Shown in pieces: positions 33,346-43,800 of a stretch of DNA of 64,000 bases. Numbering within the stretch: the first letter of the stretch is position 1; every line of letters starts with the position of its first letter. The notes under the pieces are model-generated. The model saw nothing but the letters and a program-made list of their open reading frames with translations, was not told where the DNA came from and made no database searches. The position numbers and the translations under genes are program-made. Source of the stretch: an uncultured Lentisphaeraceae bacterium (lineage in GTDB: Bacteria; Verrucomicrobiota; Kiritimatiellia; RFP12; DVOR01); contig CALBHX010000088.1 of assembly GCA_937892925.1 (NCBI GenBank), positions 1 through 64,000 of the forward strand, given 5' to 3'.

Positions 33346-34953
33346 AGAGGGTTTGGGTTTGGAGGAAGCCCGGCGGCGGCGTTTACGCCCGCGGGTGCGG
33401 ATGGCTACATCGTGGCGGAGCGAGCCGTGCCGGCGTTGGTGGACGGGGGAGGAGTCGCGGTCGCGCACCTGGCTCTTGTAAAGTGTCCATCCCGGCGTCA
33501 GCAGAAACGAAAGTCCGCACACCCACATAGCCGGCAGCAGCAGGTTGTGGTTGCCCGTGAACTCGCTCACCATCAGAATGGCTGCCAGCGGCGTGCGCAC
33601 AGCCGCGGTGAGATAACCCGCCATGCCCAGCATGGCAAAGTTCGAGAGCGAGATTCCCAGCGAAGGGAAGAGCGTATAGAAGAGCGCGCCCATGCTTGTG
33701 CCATACATTGCGCCGCAGAAGAGCGCCGGCCCGAGCATCCCGCCCGCGCCGCCTGAGCCCACGGTGAATGAGGTGGCCACCGCCTTCAGCACGCCCAGCA
33801 GAAACAGCAGCCCAGCCAGCGAGGCGCCTGCAAAACACGGCGCGGCGAACACCTCTGCATTCCCTTGCAGCGTGGCCTGAATGTAACCATAGCCCGAGGA
33901 GAGAATCTGCGGGAAAAAGAGCCCCATTGCGCCCACAAGCAGCCCTCCCAGCAGCGGTTTCATCCACGGCCTCAGCGTCAGCCGCCGGAACACAATCTCC
34001 GTCTGCCGGAAAAACAGAATATTGAAGCGCACCGCCGCCGCAATCAGAAAGGCCAGCGCCGCATAAAAGAAGAACTTCACCGGGGAGTTGAACAGATCTT
34101 CCGGCGTTGAAAATACCGGCGCCCATCCAAACGCGCACGCATAGGTCATATAGGCAATGGTTGAGGCCACCATCGAGGGGATCAGCACATCTCCCTCCAG
34201 GTCAAACCCCCGATACAGCACTTCCGAAGCAAAGAGTGCCCCCGCCATCGGCGAACGGAAAATCGCGCCGATGCCTGCGGCCATTCCCGCCGCCATCAAA
34301 ATCCGCCGTTCATAGGGCGAGAGCCGCAGCATTCGCGCTACAAACGTGCCGCACACGGCTCCAATCTGCGTAATCGGCCCTTCAGCTCCGGCCGATCCGC
34401 CGGTGCCGATGACCAGCGAAGAGGCAATCACCTTCACCGGCGCCACGGCTACCGGCAGCCGCGTGGCTGAATGGTGATAGGCGGCAATTACCGTGTCGGT
34501 GCCATGCCCGGAAGCCGACGGCGCAAATCGCCGCGCCAGCAGATAGGCCAGCATCGCCCCCAGCCCCGGCAGCACCAGCCGGATAAACCCCGCCAAGATC
34601 GCCCCCAGCGAGGGCACCTCCACGCCTGCCACCGTCCCCCCCGGCCACAGCCTGTCCAGCAGCGTGTAATGAATCTCCGGCGCGTGCGCCAGCATCGGCT
34701 CCCCCGCTGTCGCCGGCACCGCTGCGTGCCCAAACGCCTCAAACGCGTAAACCCGCACCCACTCGATCATCGAGAAAAACCAGATGGCCATCAGCCCCAC
34801 CAGCACGCCCACCAACGCGCAGATGAATACCGTCCGCCCCATCTGGAGCGTCTCGCCCTCTGCCGGCACCCAGAAGCGGAACCACCGCCACGAGGCCCGC
34901 CCCCGCTCCAACATGTCCGCCGCTCGCGCGGCGCCCTGTCTGAACAGTTTCAT
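33325..34953 (-). CDS. ClC-family chloride channel or H+/Cl- exchanger
   Basis: A 542-residue inner-membrane protein with about ten or more helices. Family signatures are GTGGSAGAEGP (the gating glutamate is retained), GIGAIFRSPMAGALFASE, PSMVAST and GSGGAGGMLGPAL. The classical GSGIP serine filter is not obvious in the N-terminal half. A C-terminal tail of about 45 residues is rich in arginine and lysine and ends at the 24-bp repeat. The gene begins 1 base after the stop of the PTS-IIA/CBS gene. Many ClC proteins carry CBS domains fused at the C-terminus; here the CBS pair sits in the upstream partner, suggesting a separate regulatory subunit. Confidence 0.92.
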   Translation of the reverse strand: MKLFRQGAARAADMLERGRASWRWFRFWVPAEGETLQMGRTVFICALVGVLVGLMAIWFFSMIEWVRVYAFEAFGHAAVPATAGEPMLAHAPEIHYTLLDRLWPGGTVAGVEVPSLGAILAGFIRLVLPGLGAMLAYLLARRFAPSASGHGTDTVIAAYHHSATRLPVAVAPVKVIASSLVIGTGGSAGAEGPITQIGAVCGTFVARMLRLSPYERRILMAAGMAAGIGAIFRSPMAGALFASEVLYRGFDLEGDVLIPSMVASTIAYMTYACAFGWAPVFSTPEDLFNSPVKFFFYAALAFLIAAAVRFNILFFRQTEIVFRRLTLRPWMKPLLGGLLVGAMGLFFPQILSSGYGYIQATLQGNAEVFAAPCFAGASLAGLLFLLGVLKAVATSFTVGSGGAGGMLGPALFCGAMYGTSMGALFYTLFPSLGISLSNFAMLGMAGYLTAAVRTPLAAILMVSEFTGNHNLLLPAMWVCGLSFLLTPGWTLYKSQVRDRDSSPVHQRRHGSLRHDVAIRTRGRKRRRRASSKPKPSLRLTHD

Positions 34954-34954
34954 G

Positions 34955-35890
34955 TCAATCTTTAAGAATTCGCCGGAAGAACAGCCCCACCGGAATTTCC
35001 CCGATCAGCCGCTGTTCATCATCCAGCACATAACACACCGCCGCATTCCGTTCGGCCATGTCTGCGGCAATCTCCTGCGCCGGCGTCCCCGGCAAGCATG
35101 TACATACATCCGTATTCATCGCTTCGCACACCCGGATCTGATGCGCCTCCTCTAGCCGTGCCGCCAAATGGCTCATGGCCACATCCGGCGAAACCGGCGC
35201 AAACCCCGGGAACAGCTTGCGGAAACCTTTCGGAATAAAACACCCCAGCAGCGCCCGTGTGTCCACCGTCCCCACGAGACGCCCCGCCTCATCGATAATC
35301 GGCAGCTCCGTCCGCGCATCGGCCATAAAGTGTTCCAAAGCCTCCGAAAGCGGCTCCGCGGCCCGGAGCGCCGTCTCCGTCTGCCGCATCAGATCCCCGC
35401 CGCAGACATATTCCGGCAGGCTCAGCTCGCTCCGCCGCAGCTGCGCCATTACGTCGCTAGGCTCCCGCGATGCGGCCAAGCGTTCCGCCGCCCCAGGCTC
35501 CCGCAGCAGCTTCGCCAATGCCCGCAGAATTTGCAGATAGCGCGCCGGCTGGCTCTCCGGCACCAGGAGGAGAAACACCAGCTTCAGCGGTTTTTCCACC
35601 CCCTCGGCGGGCACCCCAGCCGGGTAAATCCCAAGCGCCATATACGGCCGCTCAATCCCGCTGATGCGCGTATGCGGCAGGGCAACCCCTTCACCCACCG
35701 CTGTCGGCGACGTCCGCTCCCGCCGCAGCACCGCATCCACAATCGGCCCGCACGGCACCCCCGGAAAATGATTCGCCGCCAGCCTCTCTACCAAGGCCGA
35801 AACCAAATTGTACATTGAGGGCACCGTCTGATCAAAGACAATGTCCTTTTCCGAAAAAAAGGTGCTCAACTGAATGGTGTCGTCAGCCAT
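34955..35890 (-). CDS. PTS EIIA-like domain fused to a CBS pair
   Basis: A 311-residue cytoplasmic protein. Residues about 5-150 form a fructose/nitrogen-type EIIA domain with the phosphorylatable histidine in GVALPHTR. Residues about 160-305 form two CBS modules (ELPIIDEAGRLVGTVD and VCYVLDDEQRLIGEI), which normally bind adenine nucleotides. Its position 1 base before the ClC gene suggests that it regulates the channel by PTS phosphorylation or energy charge. AGGGAG precedes the ATG, and TATGCT about 35 bases upstream may be the operon's -10. No other PTS genes are in the window. Confidence 0.88.
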   Translation of the reverse strand: MADDTIQLSTFFSEKDIVFDQTVPSMYNLVSALVERLAANHFPGVPCGPIVDAVLRRERTSPTAVGEGVALPHTRISGIERPYMALGIYPAGVPAEGVEKPLKLVFLLLVPESQPARYLQILRALAKLLREPGAAERLAASREPSDVMAQLRRSELSLPEYVCGGDLMRQTETALRAAEPLSEALEHFMADARTELPIIDEAGRLVGTVDTRALLGCFIPKGFRKLFPGFAPVSPDVAMSHLAARLEEAHQIRVCEAMNTDVCTCLPGTPAQEIAADMAERNAAVCYVLDDEQRLIGEIPVGLFFRRILKD

Positions 35891-35989
35891 CTTCTAAACT
35901 CCCTGATTGCGCCATAGCATACCACAACGCTCTGCCCCTTTTCCCGTTCGCGCCGTGTCTTCTGCCGAGCGCATCCCCCGCCCGGGGTA

Positions 35990-36012
35990 GGTTCAGCGCC
36001 AATTCGGGGCGG
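35990..36012. repeat. Short dispersed GC-rich intergenic repeat
   Basis: A divergent copy of the motif at 5520-5543 (GGTTCAGCGCCAATTCGGGG then CGG) in the divergent region between the EIIA/CBS and deacetylase-like genes. Confidence 0.35.
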
Positions 36013-36090
36013 ACGCGGTTCGCTTTCCTGTGCCGCCTGCCGGCCGGAGCTTTGCCCGTTTCCCCGCGCTGCCCGCCCAGTGCGCCTTGG

Positions 36091-36119
36091 CTGACCGCAG
36101 GCTGCTTTTTTGCTATTCT
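36091..36119 (+). promoter_or_regulatory. Possible promoter for the deacetylase-like gene
   Basis: CTGACC at 36091-36096, 17 bases, then TATTCT at 36114-36119, about 42 bases before the start codon. The -35 match is moderate. Confidence 0.4.
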
Positions 36120-36161
36120 CATGCGGTATGCGCCGCGAGCGCAGAAAGGATTTGGTTTGCA

Positions 36162-36980
36162 ATGACCTGGGGCTTTGCTTCGTATGAAACGCGTTTCCGC
36201 TGGGCGGCGGCGCTGTGGGCGGTATTGATGACGATCTGGTGCATGAGCCCGCTGCCGTGGCGAGTACGCGTCTTCGGCGCTATTCTTTGGGTGGCCATCA
36301 CGCTGGGCGTGTCGGTTCGGTTTGCCTGGTGGCGGTCGCGCTCCGCGCGCGAGGTGCCCATCTTTTTGAGAATGCGGTGCGCCAATGAAGTGGTTGTTGA
36401 GCGCCTCATCCGCAACCTCGTGGCCGCAGGCTACCGCCTGCAGACCGTTTCGGAAGCGCTGGAAGCCCCCGCCCGCAAAGCCGTGGCGATCACCTTCGAT
36501 GACGGCGGGCGCGAAGCCTTCAGCCGCATCTTCCCTTTACTAAAGAAGCTTCATGCCAAAGCCACCTTTTTTGTAACCGATCGCGGCGCCCGGGAGGCCG
36601 ATTTCCTCAAGCCGTTGGAGATTCAGGAGATGGCCCGCTCCGGCCTGGTCGAGTTCGGCGGCACCGCCGCGCCGCTTCCCCCCGGCGCTGAAGTGGAAGC
36701 CTGGCGCGCCGAAATCCTCCGCAACCGCCGCTGGCTCACCGGCGTGTTGGGTGCTCTTCCCCGCGCCTTCGCTTACCCTGACGGCACCCTTCCTGAGGTG
36801 CTCGGCCCCGAAGTGCAGGCCGTCGGTTATCCCCACGCATTCACCGTGAATGCCAGCCTCCGCGCCCCGGCGGAAGACCCCCTGGCCATCCCCCGGCGCG
36901 ACATTCCCGGCACCTATAAACCCTGGCAGGCCTATCTGATGGCCACTCGGGGCCGCTTCTCCCTGTGCAGCCGAGCTTGA
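36162..36980 (+). CDS. Membrane-anchored polysaccharide-deacetylase-like protein lacking the His-x3-His motif
   Basis: A 272-residue protein with two membrane segments (about 14-32 and 35-55) and a NodB-like domain. Motif 1 is intact (TFDDG, 111-115), as is the later FAYPDG. In motif 2, the two histidines that bind the metal in active deacetylases (HTxxH) are replaced by FGGTAAPLP at about 165-173. It may be inactive as a deacetylase, use other ligands or bind glycan only. AGAAAGGA lies 11 bases before the ATG at 36162. A longer in-frame start at 36030 would add a non-conserved extension. It stands before the coiled-coil gene but with a separate promoter. Confidence 0.75.
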   Translation: MTWGFASYETRFRWAAALWAVLMTIWCMSPLPWRVRVFGAILWVAITLGVSVRFAWWRSRSAREVPIFLRMRCANEVVVERLIRNLVAAGYRLQTVSEALEAPARKAVAITFDDGGREAFSRIFPLLKKLHAKATFFVTDRGAREADFLKPLEIQEMARSGLVEFGGTAAPLPPGAEVEAWRAEILRNRRWLTGVLGALPRAFAYPDGTLPEVLGPEVQAVGYPHAFTVNASLRAPAEDPLAIPRRDIPGTYKPWQAYLMATRGRFSLCSRA

Positions 36981-37002
36981 CCGTGCCCGTCAAGAAAAGA
37001 GG

Positions 37003-37031
37003 TTGCGGAGAAAGAGGCGTTGTGATAGTTT
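37003..37031 (+). promoter_or_regulatory. Sigma70-type promoter for the coiled-coil/giant-protein unit
   Basis: TTGCGG at 37003-37008, a 17-base spacer and TAGTTT at 37026-37031. It lies about 35 bases before the start of the coiled-coil gene and probably serves the giant gene too. Confidence 0.55.
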
Positions 37032-37066
37032 ATCCACGTATGCTTGAGTTATCAAAGAGGTCTTGT

Positions 37067-37795
37067 ATGCGGAGTTGGACGCTTCCGCAGGCGGCAAAAC
37101 AGATTGCCGTCTGCCTTTTAGGCGTCTTTGGAACCTTGATTTTTCAAGGCTGCAAAGATGATGCCCCACAACCCTATGCCGAGCTGGATGCGCGTTTCCC
37201 AGAGGGGCGCCCAGGCTTGGCCGATACCGATGCGCGTGCGCAGGATGCCGCCTATCAGGCTGCACTGACCGCCGCCGCAAAAGAATTATCCGGCCTTCAG
37301 CAAACCGCCTCCGCCGCACGCGCGGAAGCGGAGCGCTTCGGCAAAACGCTCACCGAACAGCTCTCCGCGCGCGTTGGCAAAACCCCGCCCGCCAAGCTGG
37401 TTGAAGCCGAGCTCGAAAAGAACGAGCATTATCAGAAGCTCCTGAAAACCGCTGAAGCGGCCGAGGCCGCCGTCCGCGCCAAACAGCAGGAGAACCAGAA
37501 GCTTATTCGCGACCGGATGTGGGCCGATGCCAACGCCTATGACCGCATGAAGGCTCAGGCCGATGAGCAGGCCCGCCAAGCCGGCGTCGCCGTCCGCAAC
37601 AGTGCGGAAGCCGCCCGTCAGCAGGCGCAGACTGCTAAAGCCCAGGCACGTCAGGCCGCGGCAGAAGCCAAAGCCCGCGCCAAGCAGGCCGCCGAAGAAG
37701 CGAAAGCCGCGGCCGCCAAGGCGCGCGCTTCCGCCCCCACGCTCGACGATCTCTCCAAAGCTTCCGGGATCCCTGTCCTCCCGGCCAAGCAATAA
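37067..37795 (+). CDS. Alanine-rich coiled-coil envelope protein, possible lipoprotein
   Basis: A 242-residue protein. An N-terminal hydrophobic segment (about 8-28) ends FQGC, a weak lipobox, so membrane anchoring by lipid at Cys28 is possible. The rest is a long charged helix rich in Ala, Lys, Glu and Gln (about 60-225). From about 165 to 225 it has an alternating Ala/Lys/Arg/Glu pattern similar to TolA spacer or Lpp-like coiled coils. The start at 37067 is set by AAAGAGG just upstream. It is followed after 41 bases by the giant secreted protein, so a role in its anchoring or in the envelope is plausible. No named family is recognised. Confidence 0.78.
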   Translation: MRSWTLPQAAKQIAVCLLGVFGTLIFQGCKDDAPQPYAELDARFPEGRPGLADTDARAQDAAYQAALTAAAKELSGLQQTASAARAEAERFGKTLTEQLSARVGKTPPAKLVEAELEKNEHYQKLLKTAEAAEAAVRAKQQENQKLIRDRMWADANAYDRMKAQADEQARQAGVAVRNSAEAARQQAQTAKAQARQAAAEAKARAKQAAEEAKAAAAKARASAPTLDDLSKASGIPVLPAKQ

Positions 37796-37836
37796 CCCCT
37801 TTAGATAGCCCCTCTCCTTACGCGAGGTAACACGAG

Positions 37837-40800
37837 ATGAAAATGAAAAACACGTTTCTAATCGCGACAAGCGCGCTTCTTATGGGCGTCTTCGGCGCAG
37901 GCCGCGCCTTTGCGGCGCCCGCCGATGACACCATCAAGACCAAGGTTCGCATTGAGTCGATCACCAAAGTCGCGCCCGATGGAGAGGCCAATCTGCCCCT
38001 TTCCCCAACCACCACGTCAACCATCTACTTCGATGTGAAGCTGAAAGACGCCTCCGGCGCCGGTGCCACGGTCGAATTCGTTGCCAACGAATACGAGCAG
38101 GCCAACAGCAATAACAACGACCGCCCCTATCTGGTGCTCAATATCCCCCTGCGCGGGCTGAGCACCAAGAGCAAAATCACCCTCGCAGAGGGAGAGGCTG
38201 CCAGCGCACAGACGGCCGCCGCCGTGGCCTATTACGCAGGGCCGGGCGCGTCTGCTGACGTTCTTCGCTTCGCCTACGACGTCCGCCCCGGAGATATGAG
38301 TGAAGCCATTTCTTGGGCGCGCAAGGCCACCGGTGCTCCGACGTTCGGCGGCGCGATTGGCGCCATCCGCCTCTCGGTTCGCATCCCCGGCACCCCGCAG
38401 TCCCTCAACGGAAATCTCACAGAAGCTTCCCTCATTGGCGCACCCGATGTGGAAGTTGCTGAAGACACTGCCAATGTTTGGCCCGTCAGCGGATACTCCA
38501 TCAAGATCGGTGCTTTGACCGATCCGGCCGATCTCAACGGCGAATCCCTCTATCAGGGACTGGTTCCGGTTACCATTTCTACGAGCGATGGTGCCGCCGC
38601 AGCGAACTTCTCCGACACCACCCTCGCCAAAAACTGCTACCTCTGGGTGGAAGCCAAAGATGGCGCCGATTGGAAATACGTCCCCGCCGGCGTCACCCGC
38701 ATGATCAAGGATGAAACCGCCATCGTGGAAGGCACGCACGGCACCGCACTCTCGGATACCTTCAAGGATGCCTGGGCTGCTCGATTCGTGGGGCCCAACG
38801 ATCCGAAGGCGACAACGTTCGAGACGCAGACCTACTTTGTGAACATCCCTGCCTCCGTTCCCGCCGGCACCACGATGCGCCTCTGCTACGGCGTCCGCCG
38901 CGACGGCGGCGAAGCCGGCACCCTCACCAAAACGCTTTATACCTATGTGGAGACGCCGCTGTTGGCCTCTCCCGTCAAGGACAACGCCAACACCTCCGGC
39001 TATGAAGTTACCTGCGGCGAGATGACCGCTGAGGACTTTACCCTCCCTGCCGACGGCCTCAAGCTCGGCTATGAAGCCCTCAACAACAAGGTTGTCTCCG
39101 GCGGCACCATTAATGCCGGAGCCGGTGAAGTGGTTACGCTCGTGGTCTCTAAAATCAATATCGACACCCTCAGCAACTACGGCACGCTCTATGCTGATGT
39201 AGAGTGCATCTCGGCCACTAACCCCGCCAAGGCCACCTTCAGCCGCTACTACGTCCCCCTGGATCCTACCGACACCACCGGCGGCGATTTGCTGAAGCTC
39301 ACCATCGCCAACACCGCCCAGAACGGCACGTCCTACTTCCGCATCCGCATCCCGCAATTGGAAGCCCTCGGCGCGGATACCGCCGATAAGCCCTTCTATC
39401 TGCGCGTCGTCTCTTCGCCCAAGCGCGAAACCATCAACCTCGCCCCCGGCGCCGAAGGCACCGTCGGCACGGAATACTATCAGCCCGCCGATGTCGCCTC
39501 CACGGCCGCCGGTTCAGCCAGCTTCCTTTCTTATACGCTCACGGTTCCGGTCTCCACATCCAACCGTTACTTCAAGATCCACCCCGTCGGCCGGGATATG
39601 AGCACCTATATCACGCCCACCGCCACCTTCGCGGATGGACGCAAGGTGCAGGAAACGATCGCCCGCTATGTGAAGCTTCAGACGCAGGGCGCATCCGTGC
39701 TTCAGGGCGCTGGGGCCGAGCTCGTGGTCAGCGTGCCCGCAGGCGCCACTTCCGCCACCTTCTATGTGGCCTGCATCAATGATGCCCCGCAGAATTATCT
39801 CACGGGCACCGTGGACGTGGACGGTACGCCCGTGGCCATGAGCGGCGTCATGTTTATTGCCAAGGGCTGCAACTCTACCGGTACCATCACCGGCGTGAAC
39901 GATGTGTGCAACGGCATCGTCCAGCCTGTGGTGCAGGATCGCGCCCCGACCATTACCGCCAGCAATCCGCCCTCCGGCGGCTCCACCGGCACGGCGCTCA
40001 CCTTCACCTTTACCATGGTGGACGTCTTCTCCGATTATCTCGTGGCTAAGATGAGCTACGGCGACGGCGTAACGGAGACCTACCTTTATGCCGATGAAGC
40101 CGAGATGATCGCTATCATGGGCGAAGCCCAGTGGGCCGCCCAGCTCGAGCAGCTCGCCCAGAACTATGGCGGCGAAGCGGCCGATTATGCTTGGAATGAC
40201 GATCCTGCCCTGCGCGGTAAGTATCGCCGCCCCCGCAGCGCCATCGGCACCGAAACGGTCAATTTCTCCCACACCTATACCTCCGGCTCCAATCCTTCCT
40301 GGATCTTCACGGTGACGGACTCCTCTATGATGTCCGATTCCCGTCAGGGGCAGCTCTCGCTGCAGACGTCCCAGCTCTTCACCTTCTATACGGTGAAGAA
40401 TGGTACGGTTCCCGCCACCGGCTTCGTCCGCTGGGGCAACCAGAGCACCGCGCCCGGCGATGTCGGGTTTGACTGGACCTTCGGCGAAACCTACACCTAC
40501 AACGCGCTGACCCGCGCCGGCGGCTCCACGTCGGTAACCGTGCAGGCCGTCCCGTTCGCGGCCGGCTTCGCTACGCCCGCAGACTACACCGAGATCAGCT
40601 CCACGCGCGACTCCTTCTTCTATAAGTGGGGCGCCCGCCACGCCGATTATGAAGCCCTTCTCCCGCAGGGCGACGGCATCTATGAGCGCATTCTCACCAT
40701 CAACCGCGCCTTCGTTTCCGGTGGCGGTGAAGCCACCGACTCCACCAAGTGGCAGGATATCGTGCTGGAAGCCGTCTTCGTGGCAGAATGGCTCCCCGGC

Positions 40801-43800
40801 GATGCCCTCACGGCTTACGCTGCAAACCGCAATCAGCCCTATCTCTATGCTTTCGGCGACTACAACAGCGACGGCGTGCCGGACGGGTGGTTGCTCAAAA
40901 ATCTGGGCGAAACCAATGGCCGCACGGCTGTTGAGGGCGACTCCATCGCGGATACCATGCCGGTGGAAGATCGTCTCCCGCTCGCCGGCTGGGGCAGCGG
41001 CGATGCGGCTTACCGCTTTGGCTCTTCGGATGGCCGCTTGGGATACTCCAACAACGGCGGCCCCTCTTCGCTGACCGGCGATGTGTTCGGCTACCGCCTC
41101 CGGATTCGCGGCCGCGACACGGCCTTGAACGCGGCCGATGGCAACGGCAACTGGCTTTCCAACCCTGCATGGATTGTTCTGCTGCACCCGGAACAGGCCG
41201 CCGGCGTTGTGTGCGTGGGTAATGTCCAAAACGGCGTGTTTACGCCGGAATGGAATCAGGTTCGCCTGGCCTCCTCGCTCAATACTTCCGTGGCCGGTGT
41301 AACCGTGGCGCTCACGGCAGAAAACAAGATTCCTTATGATGCCAACAGCGTGGATGCGCAGGGCTGGGCGTATGTGATTGACAGCAACGGCCGCCCGATT
41401 AAGGCCGGAAGCACCGGTTATCGGGCGAACAACCTCATGGTGCAGACGAAGACCGATTCGGATGATTACGAGCGCTTCATATATTCCTACAGCAAGTGGG
41501 GCTACAAGACAAACGGCAACTGGGGCGATGATTCTGTGGCCGGTGAAGACGGCGCGCTCTTCCCCTTCACAACGGTAGCCGATGCCAATGCCGCCATGGA
41601 TGGCAAGACGGTCAATCAGTACACCGGCGCCGACTTCCAGGGCACCTACTGCTTCATTGATGCCCGCGTGCCGGCCGGCCTGCTCATCGATGAACCGTTC
41701 TATACCGATGAGGCTCACCGCACCGATAATCACCTCGATCCGCGCAAGACCTGCTGGCTGGATCGCTTCAATAAGAATAACGCCGACCAAGATGGCGATG
41801 GCATCTCCAACGGTGCGGAGTACTATTTCTGGTATTACGCTTCCCGGATTGCCTGGGGCTCCGTCTACAAAGAGGGCGACAATGTTCAGCTCAACACCGC
41901 GCTCTGGCCGGCAGTGGATCTTCGCGACCGCAGCGGCGATAATACGGATGCCAACCTCGGCACAACGGAAAAGTTCACTCTGGGGCGCCGCTACCGCAAC
42001 GCCTATGATCCGGATGCCAAGGAGCACGCCTATTACACGATTAGTGCCGGCGGCGTTGTAACCGGCGCCATCGGGGATGCTTCTTCGGGTAAGGGCAACT
42101 ATTGGGAGACGATCCCGGCGACCGAAGTGCTCGCCGCCTTTGATCCATACTCCGCTGCCGATAAGAAGCTGGATACGGATAATGACGGGCTCACCAATCT
42201 CGAAGAGTTCGCCGCCGGAACCAACCCGATCGATTGCGATACGGATAATGACTGGATCATTGACGGCTGGGAAGTGGCTTACGGCCTCGATCCGCTCAAC
42301 ATTCAGGATAATGGCGCCAACGATGCCGAAAAGAACCCCGATAATGACTATTATGCTCGGGCGATTGTGAAACTTTATCCCGATTATCACCACCTCTTCA
42401 AGGTGGAGGTTACAACGGGAGCCGGGACGCCGTTCGTGGATTTGACGGGTTCGTCGTACTACTTCGACTATGAATCCCGGGTCTTCCGAATTGTCTCTGA
42501 TGCTGTTTTTGCCAATGGCCTGGTGCTGGGCGAGAGCGTGCGTACAGACGAGATCCCGTGGGAAACCGGAAAGGCGCATGTTACCGGCTGGGCAAACGAA
42601 GCGCCGCGTTTCCTCGAAATGGCGCCGGAATATAAGATTATCCGCGACTTTGAGGTCTATTCCACCTTCGGATTCAATCCGGAGACCGGCTGGGGCACAC
42701 GGACGTCTGCCCTGGATGCGGCTCTAAAGAAGTTCAGCGGTGTAACGCTGAGCGCCAATACGCAGCCCTTTGTCAGCCGTGAAGAGTTCAACTCCGCAGT
42801 TAAACGCGGAAACTGGAAGACACTCTCGACGGATCCGACTTCTGCCGATACGAACGGCGACGGCGTGCCGGACGGCTGGGAAGCCTATGTCGGAATGCGC
42901 CCCTACAAAACGTCGGATGTGGCCGATGGCAATAAAGATACCGATGGGGACGGTTTGACCGTGGCGCAGGAGTTCCAGTGCCTGGGCGCCAACCTGATCG
43001 GTTCCGGGTTGGGGTGGAGCGCAACGCTTATCAGCGATAAGCACAGCTCTTCCTGGACGAATAAGACGCTTCCGACGGATCCGATGAACCCGGATACGGA
43101 CTTTGACGGCCTCTGGGATGGCGATGAGGGAGACGCCACCTATTGCTACTCGCCTTCGATTGCCGATTGGCGCGGCGGCGGCTGCAACCCGACTTCTGCC
43201 GATACCGATGGGGACGGCATGACCGATGGCTGGGAATTCCGTTACGGCGTGGTGGCTTCGGACGTTGCCTCCGAGGATGATTCCAGCTCCACGACAACGG
43301 CGGCCAAGGTGAGCACCTTGATTGGCCCCGATCCGACTTACTCGGGTGATTATTCCGTGGACTATGACCGCGATGGTCTTGCGCAGTATCAGGAGTATCT
43401 CACGGGCATCCTCCGCCACCTGCGTTATGATCTCGGCCCGGATGCCGCGCGCATTCACAAGGACTTCCCCGGCATCCTTGAAGATGCCATGGAAACCAGC
43501 TCCAAGACATATCAGTGGAAGCAATTGCCGGATATCTATAATGCCATGACAGACATGGTCAATCCGTCTGAAGCGCCTGCCTTGCTCTACGAAGAGGCCG
43601 CTCGCGACAGTATCGGCTTGATCTATGACGAAATCGTGGTGAATCCGTTGGCACAGGCATTCAGCTCTTCAGCACTGGCTGCCGAGGAGATGCATTCATC
43701 GCAGAACGCCGGCGGGATTCAGACGGAGCAGTGCGCACCGGCCATTACGGCCGCGTTTAACCGCCAGTGGGCCGCCACGATTATCTTCCCAACGGAGGCG

